Part shown: one piece after another, positions 11,157 to 23,498 of the stretch | Layout of the letters: each line of letters opens with the position of its first letter | Position numbering within the stretch: position 1 is the first letter of the stretch | Assembly: GCA_031841125.1 (NCBI GenBank) | Contig: CM063107.1 | Span: forward strand, 62,693,814 to 62,757,813 | Direction: 5' to 3' | Length of the DNA stretch: 64,000 nt | DNA from: Acanthococcus lagerstroemiae | Lineage: Eukaryota > Arthropoda > Insecta > Hemiptera > Eriococcidae | Notes under the pieces: model-generated | Told to the model about the DNA's origin: nothing | Database searches by the model: none | The model's input: the letters and a program-made list of their open reading frames with translations, nothing else | Program-made: the position numbers and the translations under genes

Positions 11157-11757
11157 ATAATGACCATAAATCGAAATATCAGCTTACAAGAGTCTTCGCA
11201 TGTATGACATGCTCATGTGAGCCGAGTGTGAGACGTGATCCTCATGCGCGTATCAAGGTAGGTGAGCTCAATAAGGCCCTGGTTTAAGGTCTTGGCTCTC
11301 CAGACTTGCATGTAAGTGATTTCATGTTTTTCCTTCTTCGTGTTATAGTCGTCGACTGCAATATTTAAAAAGTGGCTAGCTTGAAATTTTTCTAGACTGC
11401 TCTACGTTCCTCAGATCTTCTAATAAAAATACCCCTTTTTCAAAACTTGATAAATCCAGCCCACCAACGAAGGCTGGGCCACCTGATACCTAATAAGCCC
11501 GACCTGAAATTCGATAAATAAAATGTTAAGCAACTAGGAATTTATGAGTAAGTTATACCTGAAATGATAATCAATTGATCGTACCAGACTGGGCCTTATT
11601 AGGTTAAATAACACTATTTTTCGTGAGTATCGCATACCTCAGTTCCAAATTCCTCAAATTTCACTTTTCTGGCGTCAATCGTTAACCAACTACAACTACA
11701 ACAACTGTCCAATGTTTGATTTCTGGATAGATTCCATTTGATTAACATAATACTCGT
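11157..11757. other. No gene recognised
   Basis: Mixed AT-rich DNA between the hAT MITE and the satellite array. No motif or repeat was recognised. Confidence 0.4.
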
Positions 11758-11789
11758 AAATTCTCCAAGTTACATAAAAAACATTCATT

Positions 11790-14196
11790 TTGGAATTAAG
11801 ATGAGTGCTTGGTAGAATACACGACAGTGACCCCACAGCGATAGCAAAAATTCAGGTGTGTGACCTCCCAACGGCCACGAAATACAGAGACCAATACACT
11901 CAATTTTTAATGACCCTTAATACGAGGTAAAGAGCTTTCTTATTGCGAATTGTGACTGAACAGTGTACTGATAATGATTGAGTGCCAACTCACAGACCAT
12001 TCTATCTCCCCAAACATTTGAATGCCTTCCCAGAGTCCTCAGTGGAAGAAGTGAAACCACCTCCATGTGATAGAAGTAAGGATCCCCACAGCGATAGCAA
12101 AAATCCAGGTGTGTGACCTCCCAACGGCCACAAAATACAGAGACCAATACACTCAGTTCTTAACCACCCTCAATACGAGGTAAAGTGCTTTCTTACAGCG
12201 AATTGAGACTAAGCAGTCTACTGATAATAACTGAGTACAAACCACCAGACCATTCTAACTCTCCTAACATTTGAATGTCCTCCCAACGTCCTCAGTGGAA
12301 AAAGTGAAACCATCTCCATGTGATAGAAGTGACCCCACAGCGATAGCAAAAATTCAGGTGTGTGACCTCCCAACGGCCACGAAATACAGAGACCGATACA
12401 CTCAAATTTTAATGACCCCTTAATACCAGGTAAAGAGCTTTCTTATTGCGAATTGAGACTAAACAGTATGCTGATAATAATTGAGTGCAAACGCCAGACC
12501 ATTCTATCTCCCCAAACATTGGAATGCCTTCCCAAAGTCCTCAGTGGAGAAAATGAAGGCATTTCCATGTGATAGAATCAAGTGGCCCCACAGCAATAGC
12601 AAAAATCCAGGTGTGTGACCTCCCAACGGCCACAAAATACGGAGACCGATACACTCAGATCATTATCACCCTCAATACGAGGAAAAGTGCTTTCTTACAG
12701 CGGATTGACACTAACCAGAGTACTGATAATAACTGAGTACAAACTCACAGACCATTCTACCTCTCCGATCCTATCAATGTCCTCCCAGAGTCCTCAGTGG
12801 AAAAAGTGAAAGCACCTCCATGTGATAGAAGTAAGTGACCCCACAGCGATAGCAAAAATTCAGGTGTGTGACCTCCCAACGGCCACAAAATACAGAGACC
12901 GATACACTCGGACCTTATTCACCCTCAATACGAGGTAAAGTGCTTTCTTACAGCGAATTGAGACTAACCAGTCTACTGATAATAACTGAGTACAAACCCA
13001 CTGAGCATTCTAACTCTCCTAACATTTGAATGTCCTCCCAGAGTCCTCAGTGGAAAAAGTGGAAGCACCTCCATGTGATAGAAGTAAGTGACCCCACAGC
13101 GATAGCAAAAATTCAGGTGTGTGACCTCCCAACGGCCACAAAATAAGAGAGACCGATACACACGAATCATAATCACCCTTAATACGAGGTAAAGTGCTTT
13201 CTTACTGTAAAGCAAGACTAACCAGGGTACTGATAATAACTGAGTACAAACTCACAGACCATTCTAACTCTCCTAAAATTTGAATGTCTTCCCAGAGTTC
13301 TCGGTGGAGGAAGTGAAGTCACTTCCATGCGACAGAAGTAAGTGTCCCCACGGCGATAGCAAAAATTCCGGTGTGTGACCTCCCAACGGCCACAAAATAC
13401 GGAGACCGATACACTCAGATCATTATCACCCTCAATACGAGGAAATTGCTTTCTTACAGCGAATTGAGACTAACCAGTCTACTGATAATAACTGTTTACA
13501 AACCCACAGACCATTCTAACTCTCCAAACATTTGAATGTCTTCCCAGAGTTCTCAGTGGAGGAAGTAAAGGCACCTCCATGTGATAGAAGTAGGTGACCC
13601 CACAGCGATAGCAAAAATCCAGGTGTGTGACCTCCCAACGGCCACAAAATACAGAGACCAATACACTCAGTTCTTAACCAGCCTTAATACAAGGTAAAGT
13701 GTTTTCTTATTGCAAATCAAGACTAACCAGGGTACTGATAATAACTGAGTACAAACTCACAGACCATTCTACCTCTCCAATCCTTGCAATGTCCTCCCAG
13801 AGTCCTCAGTGAAGGAAGTGAATGCCCTTCCATGTGATAGAATCAAGTGGCCCCACAGCGATAGCAAAAATCCAGGTGTGTGACCTCCCAACGGTCACAA
13901 AATACGGAGACCGATACCCTCAGATCATTATCACCCTCAATACAAGGTAAAGTGTTTTCTTACTGCGAATTGAGACTAACCAGTGTACTGATAATTACTG
14001 AGTACAAACCCACAGACCATTCTAACTCTCCTAACATTTGAATGTCCTCCCAAGTCCTCAGTGGAAAAAGTGAAAGCACCTCCATGTGATTGAAGTAAGT
14101 GACCCCACAGCGATAGCAAAAATCCAGGCGTGTGACCTCCCAACGGCCACAAAATACAGAGACCATTACACTCAGTTCTTAACAACCCTCAATACA
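11790..14196. repeat. ~253-bp satellite, about ten tandem units
   Basis: The anchor CCCCACAGCGATAGCAAAAA recurs at 11831, 12084, 12333, 12586, 12839, 13092, 13346, 13598, 13851 and 14103, a period of 249-254 bp. Units share GTGTGACCTCCCAACGG, GAGGTAAAGTGCTTTC and CCATGTGATAGAA blocks and differ by scattered substitutions and small indels. Minus-strand open frames of 60-80 codons recur in most units (a CGRWEVTHLDFCYRCG peptide), but the period is not a multiple of three and they are taken as by-products. The left edge (TTTGGAATTAAGATGAGTGC) is shared with the isolated copy at 16329. Confidence 0.95.
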
Positions 14197-14995
14197 AGAT
14201 GTCGAAAATTCATCATTTTCGACTCGACTTAGTGGAAATTTATGATAATAATAATAGTAATAGTAATAACAATAATTTAATACAACTCCAATATGATTCA
14301 ACTCTAATATGATTCAACTGTATTAATTAATTGTAATAATCAACTGTGATTAATTAACCTTTCGACGCTCTGCTCAAACTCGGCTTTCCCCTACCTGTTA
14401 GGATAGACCCCGCCTGTGACGATAATTGGGACGCATTTGAGTGTGCGGCTCGCCCCCTGTAGTGGGTTTCGGTCCCCTCATTGGTCCACGTACTACTATG
14501 AAATATATCTCCATTGGTCCACGTGTGACCATGAACATACAGGACGGAAGCCAATGTGGGAAGTCCAGTTCTGGAATTTGGATCGGTGGCGAGCCACCGA
14601 GACCTGGCATTCTGTTATTGTGCTCCATGCTGCACGTTATTGTGCTCCATGCTGCACGTTATTGTGCTCGGTTTTTTGACGTTACTGTGTATTAATACTG
14701 CATACCTATTACCTGTGCTCGTTTTGTTGTGTTTCTCTTTCCGAAATGGAAATGAATACTGCTACGGATCAAGCCAGACGATTTTATTATTTACTACCTG
14801 TTATATTTACATTTTGTTTGAGAAGTCGCATTTTCCTATGGTCGTCGTTCGTTTTGTGTGTTCTACAAGCCTTGTGTCACTATCCGGTGGTGGTGCACTC
14901 GGTAAATTGAAGTCTACAGGAATTTACGTTTCCTCTCTTGGTGTCTACTACATGCCTTGTGTTACCACCCGGTGGTGGTGCACATTATTTCACGC
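14197..14995. other. 0.8-kb segment interrupting the satellite
   Basis: The satellite unit breaks after CTCAATACAAG near 14196 and resumes in register at GAGGTAAAGTGC (14996), so these 0.8 kb look inserted. The segment holds a TAA/AAT-rich start, a 22-bp tandem triplicate (14617-14669) and two related CCTTGTGT...GGTGGTGGTGCAC blocks about 90 bp apart. A 148-codon frame (14556-15002) runs through it but has no family resemblance. No terminal repeats were found. Confidence 0.5.
14617..14669. repeat. 22-bp tandem repeat, 2.4 copies
   Basis: The unit ATTGTGCTCCATGCTGCACG plus TT starts at 14617 and 14639 and partially at 14661, without mismatches in the complete units. Confidence 0.8.
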
Positions 14996-15246
14996 GAGGT
15001 AAAGTGCTTTCTTACAGCGAATTGAGACGAACCAGTGTACTGATATTAACTTGAGTACAAACCCACACACCATTCTAACTCTCCAAACATATGAATGTCT
15101 TCCCGGAGTCCTCAGTGGAAAAAGTGAAAGCACCTCCATGTGATAGAAGTAAGTGACCCCACAGCGATAGCAAAAATTCAGGTGTGTGACCTCCCAACGG
15201 CCACAAAATACAGAGACCGATACACTCGGATCATAATCACCCTCAA
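14996..15246. repeat. Single satellite unit after the interruption
   Basis: One 253-bp-type unit with all the blocks of the main array, starting at GAGGTAAAGTGC and ending in CACCCTCAA at about 15246. It completes the unit that is broken at 14196. Confidence 0.9.
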
Positions 15247-16328
15247 ATTCCCTAAATGTGCACATAGATTGTTCTTGTTTAACACGGCAGTATTGGATAC
15301 GTGACGCAATCAGTGGAATATGCTTTTTAATACGGGAAGCGTAAGAAAATTTTTCCGGATCCTTTATTTCAATTTTCAGTGTTATGCATGCAGGAAAATC
15401 GATTAAATCGATAACTCGAGGATCCTTACCGATAGGTAGTCGATTAGAGGCAAGCTTATCAATTTAAATATATTTTGGATAGATTTTTTGAGGGGTCTTA
15501 CTCGGATATGACGAAGAGAAAAAATCTTGTAGACGACGAAGGAATATTTTGTGTATAAATTGACTGTAGGCAGCTAGTACTTTGAAAAAATTTAATACTG
15601 AGCACGTTTGTATATTCTACAGTGTTGGCTTGCTACAAGTATGCGGTTATTCGATACTTGTGATAATTGCTTCACAGTTTATTACTGTAGTCTACAAAGG
15701 AAAATTTAGAGTACGGAAAGTCGATTTTCAGTTTAAAAAAACATTTTGTATAACCATGTTAACTTCGGAATTTTTGGAAATTATTTTGTGGACGAGACAT
15801 AACCTCCTTCTAACTATAAGGATTCAGGGTTTCTACTTTTTTTCGTGAAACGAATGTCACCCACAATAAGCACTATAAAAATGTGCAAACTACGAAGGAA
15901 TAAAAGTGGTTACACAACTTCAACGTAGCTGGTAGACCCTCTTGAGGGGTCAAAATTTTGGGCAGCGTCCTCAAATGACTTGCACAACAAACATTCCACA
16001 TAAATTTTTTATTAGAAATGTCTGTCTGTGTGATGCGTTTTTAAGAAAAATCCGTGAGTGGTTACATAGACGATGATGGAATTTTGACTGTAATTTGACA
16101 GTTTGGGGATGCTAGTTAGCTATATGTCAGGTTATGTATTTTGAACTCTTTGGTTGATTGACATGATAGAAGAGATTTACACTTATCTCACAAAAAAAAA
16201 TTATTTTCTAACATTCTTAGTTTTTGACAATATTGAAATATTGGGAGAATGACCCATGTATAACCATGCTGATACTTCAGTCGATGAACTGCGGATTCTC
16301 AGACTTTGTAGTATCATGATTCTACTCA
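15247..16328. other. No gene recognised
   Basis: AT-rich DNA. An 88-codon frame (15582-15848) is open but has no known motif. Confidence 0.4.
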
Positions 16329-16450
16329 TTTTGGAATTAAGAGTGAGTGCTTGGTAGAATACAAGATGGTGGCCCCACAGCGATACCTAAAATTATTCAG
16401 GTGTGTGACCTCCCAACGGCCGCGAAATAAAGGCACCAATACACACAATT
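16329..16450. repeat. Isolated diverged satellite unit with array-type left flank
   Basis: It contains GAGTGCTTGGTAGAATAC, CCCCACAGCGATA and GTGTGACCTCCCAACGG in the same order as the left edge of the array at 11790-11870, then diverges. Only about half a unit is present. Confidence 0.8.
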
Positions 16451-16558
16451 TCAAATTAGCTTCACAAGCCCGTTCTTAATTCGATTTCAGAGTAAACCAC
16501 TACTCGCGAACTTCACTCCACAATTTGCGACCTTCGCAACGTCCTGCATAGGTATAGA

Positions 16559-16923
16559 GGAATGGTGAGAATTGGCAACGTGGGGCCCCACTACGTCGGC
16601 GTTTTCACCGAGGCCTCAGAACGTTGTAGTAATGCGAATACTTCTGAGAGTCTTTACACCTGGTGATACACAAAGTGTATAGCGGAAAAATAGTCATAGG
16701 GGGGACTTTTTCCAAAACAAATCGGGATCAAGCTCTAGGCTATTATTTTGGCCCAAAGTATCGAAAAATCTGGTTAAAACGTTGTGGGGTCCTAGCCGAA
16801 GACCTCACAACGAAAATGGACCCCACAACGCCGGTGTTCAGCGGACTCAAGACCTCCCTTTATACGGTTATTCCGTACACACACACACACACACACATAC
16901 ACCCACACACCCACACACACACA
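16559..16923. repeat. CA microsatellite (16876-16923) with a shared repeat flank
   Basis: The 48-bp CA-rich tract is preceded by CCTCCCTTTATACGGTTATT, the inverse of the sequence following the CA tract at 9778. The upstream part (16559-16860) carries several CGTTGTGGGGTCC-like motifs in both orientations. Confidence 0.75.
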
Positions 16924-17265
16924 ATGTTTTATAAATATACGAACTGATATTTCAATTAATTTCAAATAAATCTTCGTGGAAAGACCTGGAGGATCTTTTG
17001 GAATACTTGATATTATAACTGACATAAATATTATTTGGTCTGGTAAGAATAAATCAAAATGTCCGTTCATTATGGTGCGCAACTGCGCATGTTCGTGCCC
17101 AGCCATTGGGCTCGTACTCAACGATTTCATCGTATTTGGGCTTCAAGAATGTGTTAGAGATCAGTTACATGTTCTACGTTTTTGATTTAGAATTTGAAAC
17201 GTAAATGTAGGTAATGACGCGGATGGAATCTTTGGGCGAAAAGGATTCGTTTTAAACTTGTTCAG

Positions 17266-17453
17266 GGAGCGGCGAAAATCAGCTTCTGTAGGCACTGTGG
17301 AGAAGAAGAGGAAACCTCGATTCACATCATGTGTGTCAGTGCCTAACAATAGCCAGGACAAGGCGTGAAGCATTGGGACCAGAGTATCCAGCACCCAATG
17401 AAGTCAAAGGGATGGAACTCAGTGAATTCTTAAAAGTGAGGCTACTGAGTTGA
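17266..17453 (+). pseudogene. 3' end of a non-LTR retrotransposon ORF2, frameshifted
   Basis: The plus frame from 17266 reads KISFCRHCGEEEETSIHIM, the CCHC-type C-terminal finger of non-LTR ORF2 proteins (CxxC...ETxxHxxxxC). After a one-base shift near 17330 the reading continues as CLTIARTRREALG and ends in KVRLLS with a stop at 17451-17453. Both pieces match the normal order of the family tail. The short downstream sequence to about 17535 is probably its 3' untranslated region. It is a severely 5'-truncated dead copy. Confidence 0.65.
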
Positions 17454-17693
17454 TCTATAACAGCAAGTTGAGAAAAAGTACAATGAACTACAAGGTCTGA
17501 GCATTTGGCGCATACAGCGCCACCTTATAAAGGAAAAAAAAACTTGTTCAGCCTCACTGAAGAATTTCTCAACTATTTTAGGTATCAGTCGGTTAAGCGT
17601 CTTCAAGACATGCGATGCCTCCGTACTAGCCTGTGAAAATATTTTGTTACTAGCAAATTTTTAATTCTAATTTTCGATTTTTTCATTTTATCT

Positions 17694-17723
17694 TTGTGTG
17701 TGTGTGTGTGTGTGGGGGGGGGG
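17694..17723. repeat. (GT)n followed by a G run
   Basis: About ten GT units run into nine G residues. Confidence 0.85.
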
Positions 17724-19516
17724 TGTACATAATAACATTCGCAAAAAATTCCACCAATCCAATTCATCAGATAGGACAATTACAATCTCCTGCAATGAAA
17801 AAGCACAGGAAGGTGGGAAGAGGTGTCCATTGTCGTGGACGTTACAATCTTTTCTCAATAACTGTTACTATTTTTTTTTTTAACCAGAAGAGATAGCGTA
17901 AAGTTCTGTTACCAAGGTTTTCTGTCAACTGTCCTAGTCAATCTTTCATTGTTGCAAATACATAGGTACATATAGTATGTGCCTTATGTGATGATGTGAT
18001 GGCACAATTTTCAAAAATTCTCTGGGAAAGGAAATTCTTGAAGCTGTATGCATATCAGTGCTTTTGCCATGGACAAGATGTCTATCGTCGACGACCAAAA
18101 TCGTTCCCCTCCCGAAATTTTGATGCTTCTGCTGTGTAAACAGAAAATCGGACAAAAAAAGAAATGCTACCTTAAGACTGTCGACTATTCGTATACACCG
18201 GTGTGATTAAAAATAAGAATGGGAACAATCTGGCCCGGAAATTTAGTATACGGCACCCTAATTTTAATTTTTTATTTCGCTACAGGCAGGAACTTGAAGG
18301 ATATTTGCTGCATAAATTCTAACGCACTCAGTTCTCCCAGATCGCATCGGGTCATGAGAGAAGCAATACTTTTCTCCTCTTTTTGAGCATCTGCTCGTCT
18401 CCTGAGTCTCTTCAAGTCCAAGATTTTTGCATAGGTTTTACATTGGAATTCTAAGTTGGTTTCAATAAACATGAAAATATGTGGATGAGCAATGTGTAAG
18501 TTCGAGTTGAAGTGTGAGTGAAATGCTTCACAGAGATTTGCGGTACGCGCGATTGAATTAAAGTACTCTGCTTACATACAAGGTGGAAATTTGGAGTAGG
18601 GTTTCCCTGTTGGATCAGTTCCTTTCAGCGGGAGTAAATCAGTAAAACAGTTTTGCACGTCACCGGAAAGAAAAAATGAAAATCAAAAAACAGTTTTGAA
18701 TGGTTACCAACGTCACTATTGTGATTTTTACAATCTTGAGAGAAGCAACATCCGAAGACTGAATGTGTACGAAAACTAACAGGGGTTCATGACCACAAAC
18801 TGAGTCCGGACTCAACGCAGACAGTGTTTAAAATGATCGCCGAATTAAGGACCCCCCCCCCCATCAATCTTTTTTATTTCCACGATCTTTGAAACTCAAT
18901 TCCGACATACATTTACCTTCTATTTCCCGCGGGAATAGCCAGAACGAATACAGAATGATAACTGAAATCGGGAGTCTGTGAGGAATAGAACTCTGAGATG
19001 TGTTTGTACAGAGAAGAGTGGAATGAACGAAGGACAAAGGATCGACGGTTTGCGAACTGTGAAGATCAGCGATGAAAGGACGACAGGAGACTAATGAATT
19101 TAGGTACACGGAAAAATGCAAAAATGCTAATGACTTAACCAGCGAAGATTAGAAAGAAAGGAGGAAAACAGACGGCGGAGAAAAAGCAAAAAGAAGTTCT
19201 TGAAAAAAGGAGGACTAGGCAGTACATGAACGAAACTGGTAAATGCGGCTAGGACAGATCGGAGATCCGGGAGAGATGTAAGGAATTGGCCAAGTCATGC
19301 TGGGGCATTCTCGAGAAATTGAGAATATTAATTGTAGAATGTATTGTGCATACCTAAATCTTTTGGACTTCTATTATTTTCAATCTTCAGTTAGTTAGTT
19401 CATCATCTGAGACGGACCACACCATACAAAGTCCACTTGATCAACTGCGGTATGTGAAACCGGGGCTACATTCAACATCGATTACTCAAAAACGGTTTAT
19501 TCGACAAGTAAAAGTA
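17724..19516. other. No gene recognised
   Basis: Open frames up to 85 codons occur on both strands without a family motif. A nine-C run lies at about 18852. I see no splice-supported exon. Confidence 0.4.
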
Positions 19517-20113
19517 CATGGTGTGTCAACATAGTTGACCTGTTTTTAAACGCTTACCATGGGGCAACACTGATGCATAGGCAATTTTTTCCATGAAAAT
19601 ATTCGGCTATGTATGCCATTTAGTAAACATACCTCAGTGGTCTGAAGGACATTGCGGTTTCTGTGTAGAAATGTTTATTCTAAAAAACAGTATTGTGGCG
19701 ACTCAGCGCGCATTTCAAAAACAGTTTAAACTGAAGAGACACGATCTCGTTCCCTCTCCAACCAAAGGTAATCAAGCAGAGGGTGGAGAATGTTCGACTC
19801 AAGGGCATCACTACAGCATCACCAGTAACGTTCAGAGAGGGGAGAACAAGTGCGGCAGAATTGCCTTTGGAGAGGGAACGAGATCGTGTCTCTTTGGTTT
19901 AAACTGTTTTTAAAATACGCGCTGAGTCGCCACAATACTGTTTTTTAAAACAAACGTTTCTACACAGAAACCGCGATGTTCTTCAGACCACAGAGCTATG
20001 CTTACTAAATGGCATATACATAGCCGAATATTTTCATGGAAAAAATTGCCTATGCATCAGTGTTGACACATAGTATACGTTTAAAATTAGGTCAACTATT
20101 TTGACACACCCTG
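19517..20113. mobile_element. TA-flanked foldback MITE, ~255-bp arms
   Basis: Arms 19517-19772 and 19859-20113 are reverse complements over nearly their full length, from CATGGTGTGTCAACATAG outside to CCAAAGG near the loop. The loop is only about 86 bp. The outer tips are flanked by TA on both sides (19515-19516 and 20114-20115), which fits a TA target duplication. CAGGGTGTGTCAA-type tips are common in arthropod MITEs. There is no coding capacity; the 106-codon frame at 19593-19913 spans loop and arms and is a by-product. Confidence 0.8.
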
Positions 20114-21787
20114 TATAATGACCGGTTTTATAGACTATTTCAAGTTCTACAACCTTTATATGTATAATAACTTATTTCTAGAAAAATTACATTCAAAAGA
20201 ATTATAGACAAAAAACACTTTCCTTTGGTCTATTTTGCCGCCTAGTATGTGAAACATCAGGCTGAAGGTATGAGACTTAATGGTATATTGTTTCACACTA
20301 CACACACTTCTTCTATACTTGGCTTCGGCCTTTGGAGAGACCTAATTAAATAAAATATATACTAAGTTTCATCATGTTACAACTTTTTCCTGTATTAAAA
20401 TCTATACATGGTGTCATAATATGATTCCTGGTCTTTAACATCCTATCATTCTCACATAGTTTTTATCGCGGAACCTGAAAATAACGCAGGCTCATATTAG
20501 AATTTATTGGACGTTTGTCAAATGTTCAACAAAAATCATAATTCTTGCAACCTAATTGGCTCTAATTTTTCTGGTGAAGAAGAAAGAAACTTTTAGATAT
20601 GCAGAGACAGAAAGAGAGACGTCTGTGTATTGGATGTAAGTCATACTTTGACAGGTAGAATGATCACGTTTCATAGAAGTCTTCACGAAGAAACCTGCCA
20701 ATTTGCTTCGAAGCTTCCAAAACATCGAGTTCGGTCGAAAAATTAATTTAACAATACACAATCATTCTAATTCACGTAAGGATGGTGTGCTTGTGGAGAT
20801 TTTGAGGAAAAGTCATCGCAAAGATCAATGGACCCTCTTAAATTTGAGGTAAAAAGTATAGTTTTTTGAACTCTTAAAATTACAGACCACAGAACCCGAA
20901 CAGAGAAATATGTCTGAGCAGTTTCCCCGAGGATTCTCGGGTAGGAAAAATGTCGAAGGGACTACGCGTCGACGTCTTTTAGAGTAAAACATCCCAGAAG
21001 GCCCAGAGGTCGACACTGACCAACCGAACCTCGATTCTTCCGGAAAGAATTCCGGATAAACTCGTCGACTTGGTCGCCGCGAATCAATAAATTAATTCAA
21101 ATTCGCTGTACCGCCTTCTGCGTATGTAGGTGAATGGCCTTAAAAATAAAAAATAAATACTTTTGCCGCATTCCTGGCGGCCTGTAGCTCTCTGCACAGT
21201 AGTATAAAAACATTCCTGATTCGGAAGAAAGTCATATCGAGGTATTCGCAGGCATGTTCCGAAACATGACACAGATTTATGGTTCATCTCAATGACTACA
21301 TAACAATCACGTTTCAATTTCACTGCTTCGTCGTAAATCAAAAATAGATAGAAAAGAGAGAGAGGGAAAAAAACAGTAATAAATAAATGATGACAATGTA
21401 CTATGTGAAGACGAGCTAGTTGCTTTGCTAGAAAATGGTCACGGTAAAAAAGTAGCGTTGGTAAATTTAACGAAAAGACAGCTGACAGAACTGAGAATGT
21501 GTGTTTATATTCCAAGTTCAACAGCTGAGGATAAAGTGTTCAGCTGTTTAGGTAATTTCAGTTTATGTCTTACCGCAGGTCAGGGACTCGTTATAATTAT
21601 ACTCTTCTAAATTAGGTTTATGATTAAACCAATACTATCGTTTTCGCTCCTATTTATATAAGATTATAAAAAAAAGTTTTGTAGTGGCTCAACAGTACTA
21701 CAGCTTACTTTGTACTTTATCGTTCATATTTTCTTGTACCATTTGGACAAAATAAAATAAGTAAATGGTTTAGGAAGACATTTTTAG
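20114..21787. other. No gene recognised
   Basis: AT-rich. The 145-codon minus frame at 21084-21521 has an atypical Phe/Leu/Arg-rich composition and no recognised motif. Confidence 0.4.
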
Positions 21788-22180
21788 GGTCGGCTACGAG
21801 TAGCCGAGCCTATTGCAATCACTTTTTTCCCTTCTCATCCGTTCAAATTCCGGCGCTGGGGGTGCGGTGTCTCAGGGGCCACTTTGGCATGTGTGCATCG
21901 CCATACGTCCCACCACACCATCGGTTCAAGTTCAGTTCAGTCGCGTGTCATTTCAGAGGTGTTGATCTGAGCGGATCTGAGCCAAAGTTCAGTCCAGCGG
22001 CGCTTTATTTTTGAGAAACTGAAATGAGTTGAAGAAATTTTCAAAGAATTATAAGCTACAATTTTGATTGTATTAGGGTCGGCAATGAGTCTCTTGCAAT
22101 AGCTTTTTCTCCTCTTCCTTTTTTTCTTCTTCTTCAGTAGTGCTCATTCATCTTGACCTCACTGCGGTTCTACTTCTACG
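21788..22180 (+). repeat. Dispersed repeats: GGGTCGGC family and copy B of the ~100-bp repeat
   Basis: GGGTCGGCTACGAGTAGCC at 21788 is a short palindrome. 21851-21919 is copy B of the repeat also found at 1830 and 47352. 22075-22180 (TTAGGGTCGGCAATGAG then CAGTAGTGCTCA) recurs at 28615-28735 together with the preceding TTCAGTTCAGT...CTTATTTTTGAGAAA segment. The pieces look like fragments of one dispersed family; GGGTCGGC-like ends are also at 34762 and, inverted, at 28263 and 35409. Confidence 0.5.
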
Positions 22181-23330
22181 TTCTACACGATACGTTATCA
22201 ATCCACATTCGAAGACACTAAGGTTTATCGGTTTCCTAATTTTCCAGGATTTTAGGTACATAACTATTTTGTACCTTGTCTGCGTTTTTGAATATCACGT
22301 TTCGGATTCTGCTATACGAATTCTACGACTCGATGTCTTACAATACCAGCTTAGGTTTAGACCAAATGAAACATGTTCGTTGCGGTTCCCGTAACGTATC
22401 TATTTCTGCAGTGCTCTCGCCCTTATTAGTAAATTTTCAAAAGAACAATGGCATATGAATCATGTTTCCTAAACATAGTCAAGTATAGGAACTTTCCGAC
22501 GAAGTGGGCGAAATCTGGTGGCTATTTTATGAACCGCACGTTATCATCAATATTGAAAAATAACAACAACAGTAAAGCAGGATACTTCGTCAATTTTATA
22601 TTACTATTTCACAGTTTTCCCCCAGAGTTTATTACGTGATGATTTTTTATTCGTAATTAATTAATTATTTATTATCATTTGTGCTGTGGACGTAATAAAA
22701 CGCGTCGATTGTCTTGACGAAGCTATAAGAAAAGAAGAAGAACTAAAATCCTAATGTACTTACTCTGCGCAAACTAAATGCAACTGATGAATTTGATCCT
22801 CTGCTTCACTGTTGTTGTATTTGCTTTATCAGTAACAACGATACTAGCGCGCCATCACCTTGGAAAGTTCCTATTATAGTAGTTTTGATATTCTGTTTGA
22901 GGTTTCAAGGGATGAAGTCTTCTTGTAGCTGTTTGAAACTGCCTGCTCGTTAACATGTCTTGATAGCATTCGTGATGGCTATACGTACTCAAATTATAAA
23001 CTTCATTTTAATGAAAATTCGACCTTTGTATGTAGCGCAGGAAGAATAATATTAAAATTTTCGGAAATGCCACGCCACCTGAATTAAACGACTTAAAGAA
23101 CTATAAAAATTTGTTTTCAAAAAACAGGTGATGCAAAGTTCAAGAGCCCATAGAAACTATATGACAGCATGTAAGTACTGATAAGCTTTTTTCAACGTGG
23201 CTACGCATTTTTGTATTGGGAACTCCAATTTAAAAAAATTCTACTTTTTACGCTCTTCCCAGGAATACTATCAACTCATTTTGTCAACAAATGTCGCTTG
23301 GTCCTGGTATTTGCCGCGGCAAGCACCCTA
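22181..23330. other. No gene recognised
   Basis: AT-rich with short chance frames only. Confidence 0.4.
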
Positions 23331-23498
23331 TAGGGCTTTTCATTGTCGGGTTTGTTTACATGATTTCTTATCTCGCTGTAGAATTATCACCAAGGAGCTG
23401 TATGAGGTGTTACAAGAAAAGGGCCTCAATGGTAATCAGACACTGAGGCCCTTTTCTGTGCCATATCACATTATGGTTCATTTGGCACATTCTGTTAC
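23331..23498 (+). repeat. Left arm of a foldback MITE split by the hAT element
   Basis: This 168-bp arm (starts TAGGGCTTTTCATTGTCGGG) is the reverse complement of 27238-27405 with scattered mismatches. Inside the arm, AAAAGGGCCTCA and TGAGGCCCTTTTC form a smaller hairpin. TA at the outer edge on both sides suggests a TA target site. The two arms are now 3.7 kb apart because a hAT element landed between them. Confidence 0.8.

Noticed and set aside
14556..15002. 148-codon frame with hydrophobic, Cys-rich start
   Set aside because: It spans a 22-bp tandem repeat and an insertion boundary into satellite DNA. The peptide simply reflects the repeat.
11917..15265. Repeated minus-strand frames with CGRWEVTHLDFCYRCG, looking like a zinc-finger repeat protein
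   Set aside because: They are translations of the 253-bp satellite. The period is not a multiple of three, so units do not join in frame, and each frame is short.
21084..21521. 145-codon minus-strand frame
   Set aside because: No family motif or splice context, and the length is within expectation for chance in 64 kb of six-frame sequence.
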